Both the position numbers and the translations under genes were made by a program. This document shows positions 40,255 through 48,587 of a stretch of 64,000 nucleotides of DNA, piece by piece. Under the pieces are notes generated by a model. That model did no database searches, was not told the DNA's origin, and worked only from the letters and a program-made list of their open reading frames with translations. The stretch covers positions 3,410,001 to 3,474,000 of the forward strand of contig NZ_CP095045.1 of assembly GCF_022919155.1 (NCBI RefSeq), in the 5' to 3' direction. The stretch's first letter is position 1; every line of letters begins with the position of its first letter. The DNA is from Leucobacter allii. GTDB taxonomy: Bacteria > Actinomycetota > Actinomycetes > Actinomycetales > Microbacteriaceae.

Positions 40255-41646
40255 ATGGATGTGTGCGAGCTCAGCGCGAGCGAATTGCGCCGCGCGCTCG
40301 GCGCGCGCGAGTGCACCGTCGTGGAGGCGACCGAGGCGCATCTCGCCCGCATCGCCCGCACCGCCGAGGTGAACGCCGTCGTGAGCCTCGACGCCGAGCG
40401 CGCCCTCGCCCGTGCCGCCGAGCTCGACCGCAGGGGACCGAGCGCCGCGAGCCCGCTCTTCGGCCTGCCGGTCGGCATCAAGGACACGCACGACACCGCG
40501 GGACTGCGGACCACCTACGGCTCGATCCGCCACGCCGAGCACGTCCCCGCCTCGGATGCGCTGCACGTGCGCCGTATGCGGGAGGCCGGCGCCGTGATCC
40601 TCGGCAAGACGAACGTCCCCGAGTACGCGGCGGGCTCGCACTCGGTGAACCGGGTGTTCGGCGCGACCCGCAACCCCTACGATCTCGGCCGCTCCGCCGG
40701 CGGCAGCAGCGGGGGCGCCGCGGCGGCGCTCGCCGCGCGCCAGGTCGCGCTCGCCGACGGCAGCGACATGGGCGGCTCGCTGCGCAACCCCGCGTCCTTC
40801 TGCAATGTCGTCGGCCTCCGCCCCTCTCCCGGCGTCGTGCCGCTCGCCGGCGCGGCCAACGCGCTGACGCCGCTCACCACCGCGGGTCCGATGGGGCGCA
40901 CGGTCGACGACGTCGCCCTGCTGCTCTCGGTGATCGGGCGCCCGGATCCCGGCACCCCCGTCGCCGCACCGGTGCTCGGGGAGACGGGCCGCGCGGTGCC
41001 GCTCGCGGGCCTCCGCGTCGCGTGGGCGCCGACCCTCGGCGGGGAGATCCCCGTCGAGCCCGAGGTGCTCGACGTCCTCGGGCGCACGGTGGCGCTCCTC
41101 GCGGAGCACGGCGCGATCGTGGAGGAGGCGAGCCCCGCGCTCGCCGGCGCGGCCGAGGCGTTCCTGACCCTGCGCGCCGCCGAGTTCGAGGCCGAGTGGG
41201 GCGAGGCGCTCGCCGCCGACCCCGAGGACTTCGGCGAGCGCATCGCCTGGAACATCCGGCTCGGCCGCGGCCTCTCCGGGCACGACGTCATGCGTGCGCA
41301 GGAGCACCAGACGGCCCTCATGCGCGAGGCCGCACGCTTCTTCACCGAGCACGATCTGCTGCTCGCGCCGGTGTCGACCGTGGCGCCGTTCCCGGTCGAG
41401 TGGGACTACCCGCGCACCATCGCGGGCGAACCGCAGGAGCACTACCTCGATTGGATGCGCGCCGCGACCGTCGTGACCATGCTCGGCGTCCCCGCCCTCT
41501 CCCTCCCCGCGGGCTTCACCGACTCCGGGCTGCCCGTCGGTCTCCAGATGATCGCCGCGCACGGCGCCGATGCCCGCCTGCTCGGCGCGGCCCGCACCGT
41601 CGAGGCGCTCACCGGCTGGGCCGCGCACGCCCCCCGACTTCCCTGA
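40255..41646 (+). CDS. Amidase signature family amidohydrolase
   Basis: A 463-residue enzyme of the amidase-signature family that hydrolyses amides to acid and ammonia. The Ser-cisSer-Lys triad is visible: the lysine in GLPVGIKDTHDTAG, the cis-serine in GRSAGGSSGGAAAALAA and the nucleophile in ADGSDMGGSLRNPASF. The C-terminal SLPAGFTDSGLPVGLQMI is typical. ATG 40255, with GGTGGGG five bases upstream, is preferred over ATG 40240, which lacks a ribosome site. It leads an operon with the DUF3311/symporter pair, so it may hydrolyse an amide imported by that system. Confidence 0.88.
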   Translation: MDVCELSASELRRALGARECTVVEATEAHLARIARTAEVNAVVSLDAERALARAAELDRRGPSAASPLFGLPVGIKDTHDTAGLRTTYGSIRHAEHVPASDALHVRRMREAGAVILGKTNVPEYAAGSHSVNRVFGATRNPYDLGRSAGGSSGGAAAALAARQVALADGSDMGGSLRNPASFCNVVGLRPSPGVVPLAGAANALTPLTTAGPMGRTVDDVALLLSVIGRPDPGTPVAAPVLGETGRAVPLAGLRVAWAPTLGGEIPVEPEVLDVLGRTVALLAEHGAIVEEASPALAGAAEAFLTLRAAEFEAEWGEALAADPEDFGERIAWNIRLGRGLSGHDVMRAQEHQTALMREAARFFTEHDLLLAPVSTVAPFPVEWDYPRTIAGEPQEHYLDWMRAATVVTMLGVPALSLPAGFTDSGLPVGLQMIAAHGADARLLGAARTVEALTGWAAHAPRLP

Positions 41647-41717
41647 TCCCACCGAGCGGTGCCGCGGCGGCACCGCCACCCCGACCCGCACCGCCGCCCG
41701 CCTGCAGAGGAGCACGC

Positions 41718-42041
41718 ATGAGACCCCGATTGTTCACCCCCGCACGATTCGCGATCGTGTGCATCCCCGCCCTCGGATTCCTCGCGATCCCCTTCCTGCC
41801 GTTCGCCGGGGAACCGGAGCTCTGGTTCGGCCTGCCGGCCGTGCTCGTGTGGAGCGCGCTCATGGTGCTCCTCACCGTCGCCGCGCTGCAGATCGTCGAG
41901 ATGCTCTACCTCCGCGCGGGCGGCCGCGAGGCCGACGCGCGCGAGGCCGAGCGCTTCGCCACCGAGCAGATCGAGCAGATCCGCGCCGCGCGGATCGCCG
42001 CGGAGCCGGGCATCGAGCACGAGAACGGGGGCGCACGATGA
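41718..42041 (+). CDS. DUF3311 small membrane protein, symporter partner
   Basis: A 107-residue protein with two membrane helices (about residues 11-30, FAIVCIPALGFLAIPFLPF, and 38-60, GLPAVLVWSALMVLLTVAAL) and a charged, helical C-terminal tail rich in Glu/Arg. DUF3311 proteins are regularly encoded directly before sodium:solute symporters and are taken as small accessory subunits. The start has GAGGAGC. It overlaps the symporter by 4 bases (ATGA). Confidence 0.8.
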   Translation: MRPRLFTPARFAIVCIPALGFLAIPFLPFAGEPELWFGLPAVLVWSALMVLLTVAALQIVEMLYLRAGGREADAREAERFATEQIEQIRAARIAAEPGIEHENGGAR

Positions 42042-43528
42042 TCGTCTCCATCATGATCGTGGCCGGGATCGTGCTCATCGGCGCGCTCGGCCTCGCGAAC
42101 CGCCGACGCCAGGCGAGCCTCGACCACTGGACCGTGGGCAAGCGCAGCAACCCCAAGTGGACCTCCTGGTTCCTCCAGGCCGGCGAGTCGCTCACCACCT
42201 TCAGCTTCCTCGGCCTCGCGGGGATCGCGTTCGGCGGCGGCGTGAGCTCGACCTTCGCGGTCGCCTACCTGACCATCTCCTGGCTCGGGCTCTACTTCGT
42301 CGCGCCGCGCATCCGCGAGCTCGGACAGCGCCGCGGCTACCTCACCATGGGCGACTTCTTCGAGGACCGCTTCCGCAGCCGTCCGCTCGCGCGCGTCGTC
42401 GCGCTCATCGGGGCGCTCGCGCTGATCCCCTACCTCCAGCTGCAGATCACCGGGCTCGGCCTCATCGTCGAGCTCGCGACCGGCAGCGAACGCGCGCGCG
42501 GGTTGAGCATGGTCGTCGCCAGCATCCTCGTCGCGATCTTCGTCGCGTGGTCCGGCATCAAGGGGATCGCGCGCGTCGCGATCCTCAAGGACCTCCTCAT
42601 GGTCCTCGCGATGGTCGTCATCGCCGCGGGTCTCGTGATCACCTTCGGCGGTATCCCCGAGGTCTTCGGCCAGATCGCGCGCGAGGCCCCGGTGCTGCTC
42701 ACGATGCACGTCGACGGCTACGACCCGGTGTTCTTCATCACGGCGACGCTCGTCACCGTCATCGGCTCCAGCTTCAACACCCTGCCGCACCTGTGGCCGC
42801 CGGTGCTGGCCGCGAAGAGCGGCGAGGTGCTGCGCAGCAACGCCAAGTGGCTGCCGGTCTACCAGCTCGTGCTCTTCCTGCCGATCACGGTCGGCCTCGC
42901 CGCCGTGCTCGTGCTGCCCGAGGACACGACGGGGAACACCGTGCTGCTCACGATGTCGGGCGCGATGCTGCCGGACTGGTTGGTCGGCGTCGTCGCCATC
43001 GCCGGAGCTTCGGCCGCGATGGTGCCGGCCTCCGCGATCGTCATGGGCATCTCCACGCTCGTGAGCCGCAACGTCGTCGGCGGCGTGCGCGGCGGCCGTC
43101 AGATGGCGCTCAACTACGTCGTCATCGTCGCGTCCATCGCCCTGGCCCTCGCCTTCGGGCTCGTGCGCTCCGACATCGGCGCGCTGCTCCTGCTGACCTA
43201 CGGCTGCACGACGCAGTTCGCGCCGGCGATCGCGATCGCGCTCGCGAACCGCGTCAAGGTGGGCGCGTGGCCCGTGGGGCTCAGCATCGTCGCCGGATCG
43301 CTGACCGTCGCCGTCATCACCTTCGCGGAGATCCCGATCGGCAGCTGGGACTCGGGGCTCATCGCGCTCGCCCCGAACCTCGTCGTCCTCGTCGTCGCGG
43401 AGGCCATCCGGAGGATGCGCGGCGGCCGCGATGTCGAGCAGCTCGACTTCGCGGCCGATCCCGCGGCCACCGCGGCGACCGAGGCGGCGGGCTCGGCCGG
43501 GAGGTCCGCGGCGGCTCCGCAGCCGTGA
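42038..43528 (+). CDS. Sodium:solute symporter (SSS family)
   Basis: A 496-residue transporter with about 13 membrane helices of the LeuT-like fold. The GESLTTFSFLGLAGIAFGGG unwound helix, the RRGYLTMGDFFEDRF motif, IPYLQLQITGLGLIVE and GASAAMVPASAIVMG (sodium-site serines) are typical of the SSS family. Translational coupling to DUF3311 and operon placement after an amidase point to uptake of an organic acid, amide or amino acid with sodium; the solute is not determined. The alanine-rich tail is cytoplasmic. Confidence 0.9.
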   Translation: MIVSIMIVAGIVLIGALGLANRRRQASLDHWTVGKRSNPKWTSWFLQAGESLTTFSFLGLAGIAFGGGVSSTFAVAYLTISWLGLYFVAPRIRELGQRRGYLTMGDFFEDRFRSRPLARVVALIGALALIPYLQLQITGLGLIVELATGSERARGLSMVVASILVAIFVAWSGIKGIARVAILKDLLMVLAMVVIAAGLVITFGGIPEVFGQIAREAPVLLTMHVDGYDPVFFITATLVTVIGSSFNTLPHLWPPVLAAKSGEVLRSNAKWLPVYQLVLFLPITVGLAAVLVLPEDTTGNTVLLTMSGAMLPDWLVGVVAIAGASAAMVPASAIVMGISTLVSRNVVGGVRGGRQMALNYVVIVASIALALAFGLVRSDIGALLLLTYGCTTQFAPAIAIALANRVKVGAWPVGLSIVAGSLTVAVITFAEIPIGSWDSGLIALAPNLVVLVVAEAIRRMRGGRDVEQLDFAADPAATAATEAAGSAGRSAAAPQP

Positions 43529-43532
43529 GCCG

Positions 43533-43581
43533 GGCCGGGCGTCCGGGCCCGCCGGGCCGGGCGTCCGGGCGTCCGGGCCCT
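43533..43581. repeat. GGGCGTCCGGGC short repeats
   Basis: Imperfect direct repeats of GCCGGGCGTCCGGGC type fill the gap after the symporter stop and can fold into short hairpins. Possibly a terminator; otherwise nothing recognised. Confidence 0.4.
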
Positions 43582-43650
43582 GCCACGTGCGGCCCGCCGC
43601 GCCGCGCACCCGCGCACCCGCGACGCGCGGTGCGGACGCGCCGCCCGGGT

Positions 43651-44151
43651 TCACTCGGCGGGCGCGCCGGCGTGCAGCGCCTCGAGCAGCTGCGCGAGCG
43701 CGGCGTCGATCGTGCGCCGCATGATCTCGAGCGGTTCGCCGTCGAAACGGTACGGGACCGCCCGCGGCGCGGCCGCGGGGGCCAGATCGGCGATGTAGAC
43801 GCGGCCCGGCTCGATGCCGTCCTGCGGGCCCGGGCCGCCGACCCCCGTCAGGGAGAGCGCGTACTCCGCGCGCAGCAGGCGGGCCGCGGAAGCCGCCATC
43901 GACCGCGCCGACGCCGCCGAGACGACCGGCACGTCGGGCACGCCGAGCAGTTCGTGCTTGACGGATGGATGATATGCCACGACGCCCCCGCGGTACCACG
44001 ACCCGGCCTCCGGCCCCGCGGAGAGGGCGGCGGCGAGCATCCCGCCGGTCAGCGATTCGGCCGTCGCGATGCGCACGCATCGGTCGCTCGCGACGCGCGC
44101 GATCTCCTCGACGAGCACCGCGGAGCGCTCGCTCCTCGGATCCCCGGTCAT
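43651..44151 (-). CDS. CinA-family nicotinamide-nucleotide amidase domain protein
   Basis: A 166-residue protein matching the C-terminal (PncC) domain of CinA, which deamidates NMN to nicotinate mononucleotide. Conserved segments are IATAESLTGGMLAAALSAGPEAGSWYRGGVVAYHPSVKHELLGV (about 28-71), SLTGVGGPGPQDGIEPGRVYIA and a late FDGEPLEIMRRTIDAALAQL. It lacks the N-terminal MoCF-like domain, as stand-alone PncC proteins do. It precedes the CsbD gene on the same strand by a short gap. Confidence 0.9.
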   Translation of the reverse strand: MTGDPRSERSAVLVEEIARVASDRCVRIATAESLTGGMLAAALSAGPEAGSWYRGGVVAYHPSVKHELLGVPDVPVVSAASARSMAASAARLLRAEYALSLTGVGGPGPQDGIEPGRVYIADLAPAAAPRAVPYRFDGEPLEIMRRTIDAALAQLLEALHAGAPAE

Positions 44152-44203
44152 GGCCGCCCCCGCTCAGCCGGGCGGGCCGGCCGCGCGGGCCCGCCCGGCG
44201 TGC

Positions 44204-44404
44204 TCACTGGTCCCGCGAATCGCGGTCGAAGACGTCCTTGACGGAGTCCTTCACCTTCTCTGCGGCGCCCTTGAGGTCGCCCTTCACCTGATCCATCTTG
44301 CCCTCGGCGACCTGCTCGTCGTCGCCGGTGACGCGACCGACGGCCTCCTTCGCGGTGCCCTTCAGCTTGTCCATGTGGGCCTCTGCCTTGTCCGATGCGC
44401 TCAT
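44204..44404 (-). CDS. CsbD family stress protein
   Basis: A 66-residue, highly charged helical protein: MSASDKAEAHMDKLKGTAKE then AVGRVTGDDEQVAEGKMDQVKG, the classic CsbD pattern. Members are induced by general stress or osmotic shock; no molecular activity is known. The start has GAAAGGAGAAG upstream. A promoter motif shared with the GlsB gene lies at 44455-44495. Confidence 0.92.
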   Translation of the reverse strand: MSASDKAEAHMDKLKGTAKEAVGRVTGDDEQVAEGKMDQVKGDLKGAAEKVKDSVKDVFDRDSRDQ

Positions 44405-44454
44405 GGTCTTCTCCTTTCCGGCACCGCCGACCGGGCGGTGCGATCTGCTTCGGA

Positions 44455-44495
44455 CTCCACGCTGCCAGGGCCGTCGCCGCGGGGCCAGGGGGTTG
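44455..44495 (-). promoter_or_regulatory. Two-block stress promoter motif, CsbD copy
   Basis: Read on the minus strand: CAACCCCCTG (44495-44486), 20 bases, then GCAGCGTGGAG (44465-44455). The GlsB gene has the same two blocks with the same spacing. The second block is placed like a -10 region, 51 bases before the start codon. Confidence 0.5.
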
Positions 44496-44666
44496 CCGCG
44501 CGGGGAGCGGGTGTGCAATGCGGGGCGGGGGACCGTCCGACGCCGATGCCGCCGGCCGTCCGATGTCAACCCCGTGCGCCCGCGCGCCGCGAGCGGCACA
44601 CTGGGATCGGGCGGCCCGAAGGCCGCTCGGGCGATCGGTCACCTGGGCCGGGCGAGGAGGACGGGC

Positions 44667-45194
44667 ATGGCGCGCAATCGGCGACTGATGCGGTGCACGC
44701 CCGAAGCGGTCTTCCGCGTGCTCGCGGACGGCTGGCTCTACCCCGTCTGGGTCGTCGGCGCCTCGCGCATGCGCGACGTCGACGCGCACTGGCCGGCGCC
44801 CGGCGCCCGCCTGCGGCACTCCGTGGGCGTCTGGCCGATGCTCATCGACGACACGACCAGCTCGATCGCCTGGGACCCGCCGCAGCGGATGGGGCTGCAG
44901 GCCCGCGGCTGGCCCGTCGGCGAGGCCAGAGTCTGGATCGAGGCGGTTCCCCACCCCGAGGGCTGCACGGTGCGCATCACCGAGCGCGCGACCCGGGGTC
45001 CGGCCCGGATGCTGCCGCGGGCCCTCACGGACGCGCTGCTCGCCCGCCGCAACGCCGAGACCCTGCGCCGACTCGCGTCTCTCGCCGAGGGCGGTGCGCG
45101 GGGCGGGGCCGCGGGAGGGACGGCGGCGGGAGCGGCCGACGCGGGTGGGGCGGCCGCGGTGCCTGAGGCCCCGCCGTCCCCGCGCGCCGGCTGA
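44667..45194 (+). CDS. SRPBCC family protein
   Basis: A 175-residue protein with the START/Bet v1-like fold that binds hydrophobic ligands. The pattern RLMRCTPEAVFRVLADGWLYPVWVVGASRMRDVDAHWPAPGARLRHSVGVWP then TSSIAWDPPQRMGLQARGWPVGEARVWIEAVPHPEGCTVRITER is that of polyketide-cyclase-like SRPBCC proteins. The last ~40 residues are an alanine/glycine-rich tail. Ligand unknown. A GGCGAGGAGG ribosome site supports ATG 44667. Confidence 0.8.
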   Translation: MARNRRLMRCTPEAVFRVLADGWLYPVWVVGASRMRDVDAHWPAPGARLRHSVGVWPMLIDDTTSSIAWDPPQRMGLQARGWPVGEARVWIEAVPHPEGCTVRITERATRGPARMLPRALTDALLARRNAETLRRLASLAEGGARGGAAGGTAAGAADAGGAAAVPEAPPSPRAG

Positions 45195-45254
45195 TCCCGG
45201 CGAGTCGTCGGGCGCGGCCTGGCCTTTCGCGCGGGGGTCTGGGACCATGAGCGC

Positions 45255-45587
45255 ATGGGATACCTGATTTACGGGCCGGGGGCCGAGTACGAGATCGAGG
45301 ATCGGACGCTCGCGCATCTGAAATCCGCGGTCGGACAGAAGCTGCGACGGCAGGAGTCGTTCTTCATCAGCTGGTCGAATCCGGTCGAGAAGGGCAGCGG
45401 GCGCATCTCGCTGTGGGTCTCGCCGAGCATTCCGCTCATCTTCCGCTTCGCGGGCAGCCGCTCGCCCGAGCTCAATCCCGTCTGGCTCGAGGTGCTGCGC
45501 GACCTCGCGCACACGTCCCGCGGTATGGTCATCGTATCGGAGGCCGAAGCCGAGGCCTTCGCGAAGGAGCGCGCGGAACAATCGTGA
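45255..45587 (+). CDS. DUF7882-like small protein, copy 1
   Basis: A 110-residue protein of a family found in Microbacteriaceae (DUF7882), often mislabelled as an ATP-dependent DNA ligase although far too small and without the KxDG motif. Pattern: MGYLIYGPGAEYEIEDRTLA, HLKSAVGQKLRRQESFFISW, WVSPSIPLIFRF, ELNPVWLEVLRDLA. A paralogue follows at 45643. Function unknown; the setting among stress genes is the only clue. Confidence 0.8.
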   Translation: MGYLIYGPGAEYEIEDRTLAHLKSAVGQKLRRQESFFISWSNPVEKGSGRISLWVSPSIPLIFRFAGSRSPELNPVWLEVLRDLAHTSRGMVIVSEAEAEAFAKERAEQS

Positions 45588-45642
45588 CGCGCGCGGGGGT
45601 GCTGCGGATCCGTCCGCCGCACGGGGATGGGAGACGATCACC

Positions 45643-45936
45643 ATGGGGTGCCTGCATTACGGACCGCGATTGTCGTACGCCTTCGACGATCGGACGCTCG
45701 CGCACCTGCGGGCGGTCATCACGGCGAAGCTGCTCCGCCAGGAGAGCTTCGTCCTCACGTGGAACGAGGGGGCGGCGCAGCGCACGGTATGGCTGCACCC
45801 CTCCGTGGACCTCGTGTTCGACTTCGACGAGTACCGCGCCGAGCCGCTGAACCTCGCCTGGCTGGAGGTGCTCTCGGACCTCGCCAACAGCCCCGCGGGC
45901 CTCCGGCTCGTCGAGGAGCCGGAGGCCGCGGAGTAG
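45643..45936 (+). CDS. DUF7882-like small protein, copy 2
   Basis: A 97-residue paralogue of the preceding protein. Shared positions include the MGxLxYGP opening, DDRTLAHL, KLLRQESF, WLHPSVDLVFDF and LNLAWLEVLSDLA. It lacks the extra residues in the middle loop and the charged tail of copy 1. Tandem arrangement with 55 bases between the two genes shows local duplication, with divergence to roughly half identity. Function unknown. Confidence 0.8.
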   Translation: MGCLHYGPRLSYAFDDRTLAHLRAVITAKLLRQESFVLTWNEGAAQRTVWLHPSVDLVFDFDEYRAEPLNLAWLEVLSDLANSPAGLRLVEEPEAAE

Positions 45937-45990
45937 GCCGCGCCGCGGAGCAGAGCGCGCCGCGGGCCGCCGGACCGTCGGGTCGGGCGC

Positions 45991-46260
45991 TCAGGCCGGG
46001 TCTCGCCGGCGTCCGACGATCAGGCCGTAGATCAGCAGCACGACGATCGCGCCGCCGATCGCGACGAGCCAGGTCTGGAGCGACCAGAACTCCTGCAGGT
46101 CGACGCCGAACAGCAGCGAACCGAGCCAGCCGCCCAGCAGGGCCCCGACGACGCCCAGCAGCAGCGTGGCGATCCAGCCGCCGCCCTGCCGGCCAGGCAG
46201 GATCGCTTTCGCGATCGCTCCGGCGATCAGGCCCAGCACCAGGAATGCGATGAAACTCAT
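45991..46260 (-). CDS. GlsB/YeaQ/YmgE family membrane protein
   Basis: An 89-residue protein with three hydrophobic segments and the glycine-zipper pattern of the transglycosylase-associated family: MSFIAFLVLGLIAGAIAKAI, GWIATLLLGVVGALLGGWLG and WLVAIGGAIVVLLIYGLIVG. Homologues are induced by stress; the activity is unknown. The start has GGGAGGA. Its promoter region carries the same two-block motif as CsbD. Confidence 0.9.
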   Translation of the reverse strand: MSFIAFLVLGLIAGAIAKAILPGRQGGGWIATLLLGVVGALLGGWLGSLLFGVDLQEFWSLQTWLVAIGGAIVVLLIYGLIVGRRRDPA

Positions 46261-46304
46261 GATCGTCCTCCCTTCGCGACGGCCGCGTCCGCAGCCGTTC
46301 GTGT

Positions 46305-46345
46305 CTCGACGCTATGACCGGCGCGGGCCCGGCAGCAGGGGGTTG
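46305..46345 (-). promoter_or_regulatory. Two-block stress promoter motif, GlsB copy
   Basis: Read on the minus strand: CAACCCCCTG (46345-46336), 20 bases, then ATAGCGTCGAG (46315-46305). Block sequences and spacing match the CsbD copy. TAGCGT is a plausible -10 hexamer, 45 bases before the start codon. Confidence 0.5.
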
Positions 46346-46532
46346 CGCGGCGCGGGCCGAGTGGGGTAGCCGCGGGATCCGCCGGGAAGCGTAACCCCGG
46401 TGCGCGCTCCTGTCGAGGCCCTCCCGGCATCGCGGACGGGCCCGTAGCGTGGGGGCGTCGATCGGTCGCGATCGCGATCGGCCGCGATGCGCCTCCGAGC
46501 GGGTCGCGGCGACGGCGAACGGAAGGAGCATC

Positions 46533-46790
46533 ATGCCGACCCCGCAGTTGAAGGATCCGAAGCTCTACGACAGGCTCCGCGATGAGGGCGCCTCCGAGGA
46601 GAAGGCCGCCCGCATCTCGAACGCGGCGGCGAAGGAGGGCCGCTCCGCGGTCGGCCGCCGCGGCGGCGAGGCGGAGGACTACGAGGATCGCACGGTCCCG
46701 GAACTCCGCGAGCGCGCGAAGGAACTCGGGCTGACCGGCGTCTCCCGCCTGCGAAAGGGCGAGCTCATCGAGCGGCTCCGGAACCACTAG
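46533..46790 (+). CDS. Rho-N domain protein (DUF7218-like)
   Basis: An 85-residue protein. The first half (KDPKLYDRLRDEGASEEKAARISNAAA) is the DUF7218/ChaB-like helical motif seen in actinobacterial stress proteins. The second half (TVPELRERAKELGLTGVSRL then RKGELIERLR) is a Rho N-terminal or SAP-like helical motif that can bind nucleic acid. ATG 46533 has GGAAGGAG. A TAGCGT -10 candidate followed by GGGGG lies at about 46445. It is convergent with the next gene. Confidence 0.82.
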   Translation: MPTPQLKDPKLYDRLRDEGASEEKAARISNAAAKEGRSAVGRRGGEAEDYEDRTVPELRERAKELGLTGVSRLRKGELIERLRNH

Positions 46791-46817
46791 GAACCGCCTC
46801 CCCGCGGCCGCCGCGCC

Positions 46818-47366
46818 TCACCAGATCGCGGCGGCCCGCCCCAGCATCACCGAGAGGATGATACCGAGCGGCAGCAGCCAGAGCGCGGCGAGCAGCACGG
46901 CGTCCGCCCGCAGTCGCGCGCGCTGGCCGAGTCGGGAGGCGCGCACCCCGAGCATCCCGAGCAGGCCGACCAGCAGCACGCCGATGCCGATGCTGCACCA
47001 GAGCGGATCGTACGGGTAGAGGAGGAAGAGCGCGGTGCCGAGCAGCACCGTCGCGACGATGGCGGCCACGAGCCAGCGCATCGTGTTGGCAGTGGTGAGC
47101 GCGGGCTGCCGGCCGACGAGCGCGGGATCGTCCTCGCCGCGATAGGGATTCGGGACGGTGGCCTCGGCTCCGGGGTGCTGCGTCGAGCCGTCGAGAATCG
47201 GGTGCTCGAGCAGGCCGCCGTCGAGCGGCGGGCCGTGCACCGTGCCCTGACCGGTGCCCGCGTCGAACCGGCTCGCGGGATGCGGCGGCTCGGGGTGCTG
47301 GGCGGCCTCGAGCTCGGGGCTGTCCTCGTCGACGTCGGGCTCGATCCGTTCCTCCTCGTCTCGCAT
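46818..47366 (-). CDS. Hypothetical membrane protein
   Basis: A 182-residue protein of unknown family. The first ~85 residues are hydrophilic, acidic and proline/histidine-rich (MRDEEERIEPDVDEDSPELE and onward). Three membrane helices follow at about 90-110, 117-135 and 150-173. ATG 47366 has GAGGAGGA upstream. It is convergent with the Rho-N gene and divergent from glutaminase. No functional motif is recognised. Confidence 0.7.
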   Translation of the reverse strand: MRDEEERIEPDVDEDSPELEAAQHPEPPHPASRFDAGTGQGTVHGPPLDGGLLEHPILDGSTQHPGAEATVPNPYRGEDDPALVGRQPALTTANTMRWLVAAIVATVLLGTALFLLYPYDPLWCSIGIGVLLVGLLGMLGVRASRLGQRARLRADAVLLAALWLLPLGIILSVMLGRAAAIW

Positions 47367-47555
47367 GGCGCGTCCTCCTCGCCCGGCCCATCCGGGCCGT
47401 CTCCTCGCGGGGCGCCCCGCCCCTCGTCTCCGACGGTACGGCGGCGTGCGCCGGCCCGGCAGCGGGTCGACAGGCGAACGCCTCCGTCGTATCATCCGAC
47501 GGGTGCGGCGCGGCCGGCCATGAGGCACAATGAGCGTGGGGGCGGGGGTGCCCCG

Positions 47556-48587
47556 ATGATCGGGGGGATCATGTTCGAGACCGATGTGCTCGACATCGCG
47601 CAGCGGGCGTCGACCGGCGGGCTGCCGTCCGCCGCCCGAGTCGACGAACTGATCGCCGAGGCCCACGCCAGGTACCGGGGGCACGGCGAGGGGGCGGTCG
47701 CCGACTACATCCCGATCCTCGCGGAGGCGGACCCCGCCGGCTTCGGCCTGTCCCTCGTGAGCACGGAGGGCGGCCTGCACGAGGCGGGCGACGTCGCCGT
47801 CGCATTCTCGATCCAGTCGATCTCGAAGGCCTTCGTCTTCGCGCTCGTGTGCGAGGCGATCGGACACCGGGCGGTGCACGAGCGGGTGGGCGTGAACAAC
47901 ACCGGACTCCCGTTCAACTCGGTGATCGCGCTCGAGCTCAACGAGGGCAGCCCGATGAACCCCATGGTCAACGCCGGGGCCATCGCCACGACCGCGATGC
48001 TCCCGGCGACCTCCGGGGAGGAGCGCTGGCAGCTGATCCGGAGCGGGCTCTCGCGCTTCGCGGGGCGCGAGCTCCCGCTCGACGGCGAGGTGTACCGCTC
48101 CGAGATCCTCACGAACCAGCGCAATCGCGGCATCGCCCGTCTGCTCGACGGCTACGGACGTCTGGACGCCGAACCCGAGGAGACCGTCGACATCTATACG
48201 CGCCAGTGCGCGCTCGCCGTGACGACGCGCGACCTCGCCGTCATGGGGGCGACGCTCGCCGACGGCGGCGTGAATCCCGTCACCGGCGCGCGGGTCGTGT
48301 CCGCCGAGGTGGCGCGGGACACCCTCGCGGTGCTCGCGGCGTGCGGCATGTACGAGCGCTCCGGCGAATGGCTGTTCGAGATCGGCCTGCCCGCGAAGTC
48401 CGGGGTCTCGGGCGGCATCGTCGCCGTGGCCCCGGGCAAGGGTGCGCTCGGGGCGTTCTCGCCCCCGCTCGATGCGGCGGGCAACAGCGTCCGCGGCCAG
48501 CGCGCGTGCGCCTTCCTGTCCCGCGCGCTGGGACTCAATCTCTTCGCGTCGACCGCCGCGGGGACCGTCGGAGGGGGATCGTCATGA
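47556..48587 (+). CDS. glsA: Glutaminase
   Basis: A 343-residue serine-dependent glutaminase of the beta-lactamase-like fold, converting glutamine to glutamate and ammonia. The SxxK motif is in FSIQSISKAF (about residues 87-96). Further conserved segments are EGSPMNPMVNAGAI, RNRGIARLL, the YTRQCALAVTTRDLAVMGATLADGG stretch and the GIPAKSGVSGG-like end GLPAKSGVSGG. Starts at 47520 or 47571 are possible; 47556 is a compromise, since G-rich sequence precedes all three. It overlaps the MFS gene by 4 bases, implying joint expression; glutamate export by that transporter is one possibility. Confidence 0.88.
   Translation: MIGGIMFETDVLDIAQRASTGGLPSAARVDELIAEAHARYRGHGEGAVADYIPILAEADPAGFGLSLVSTEGGLHEAGDVAVAFSIQSISKAFVFALVCEAIGHRAVHERVGVNNTGLPFNSVIALELNEGSPMNPMVNAGAIATTAMLPATSGEERWQLIRSGLSRFAGRELPLDGEVYRSEILTNQRNRGIARLLDGYGRLDAEPEETVDIYTRQCALAVTTRDLAVMGATLADGGVNPVTGARVVSAEVARDTLAVLAACGMYERSGEWLFEIGLPAKSGVSGGIVAVAPGKGALGAFSPPLDAAGNSVRGQRACAFLSRALGLNLFASTAAGTVGGGSS

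Noticed and set aside
45255..45936. ATP-dependent DNA ligase, or toxin-antitoxin pair
   Set aside because: The proteins are about 100 residues without the KxDG ligase motif, and the two are paralogues of each other rather than a toxin with an unrelated antitoxin.
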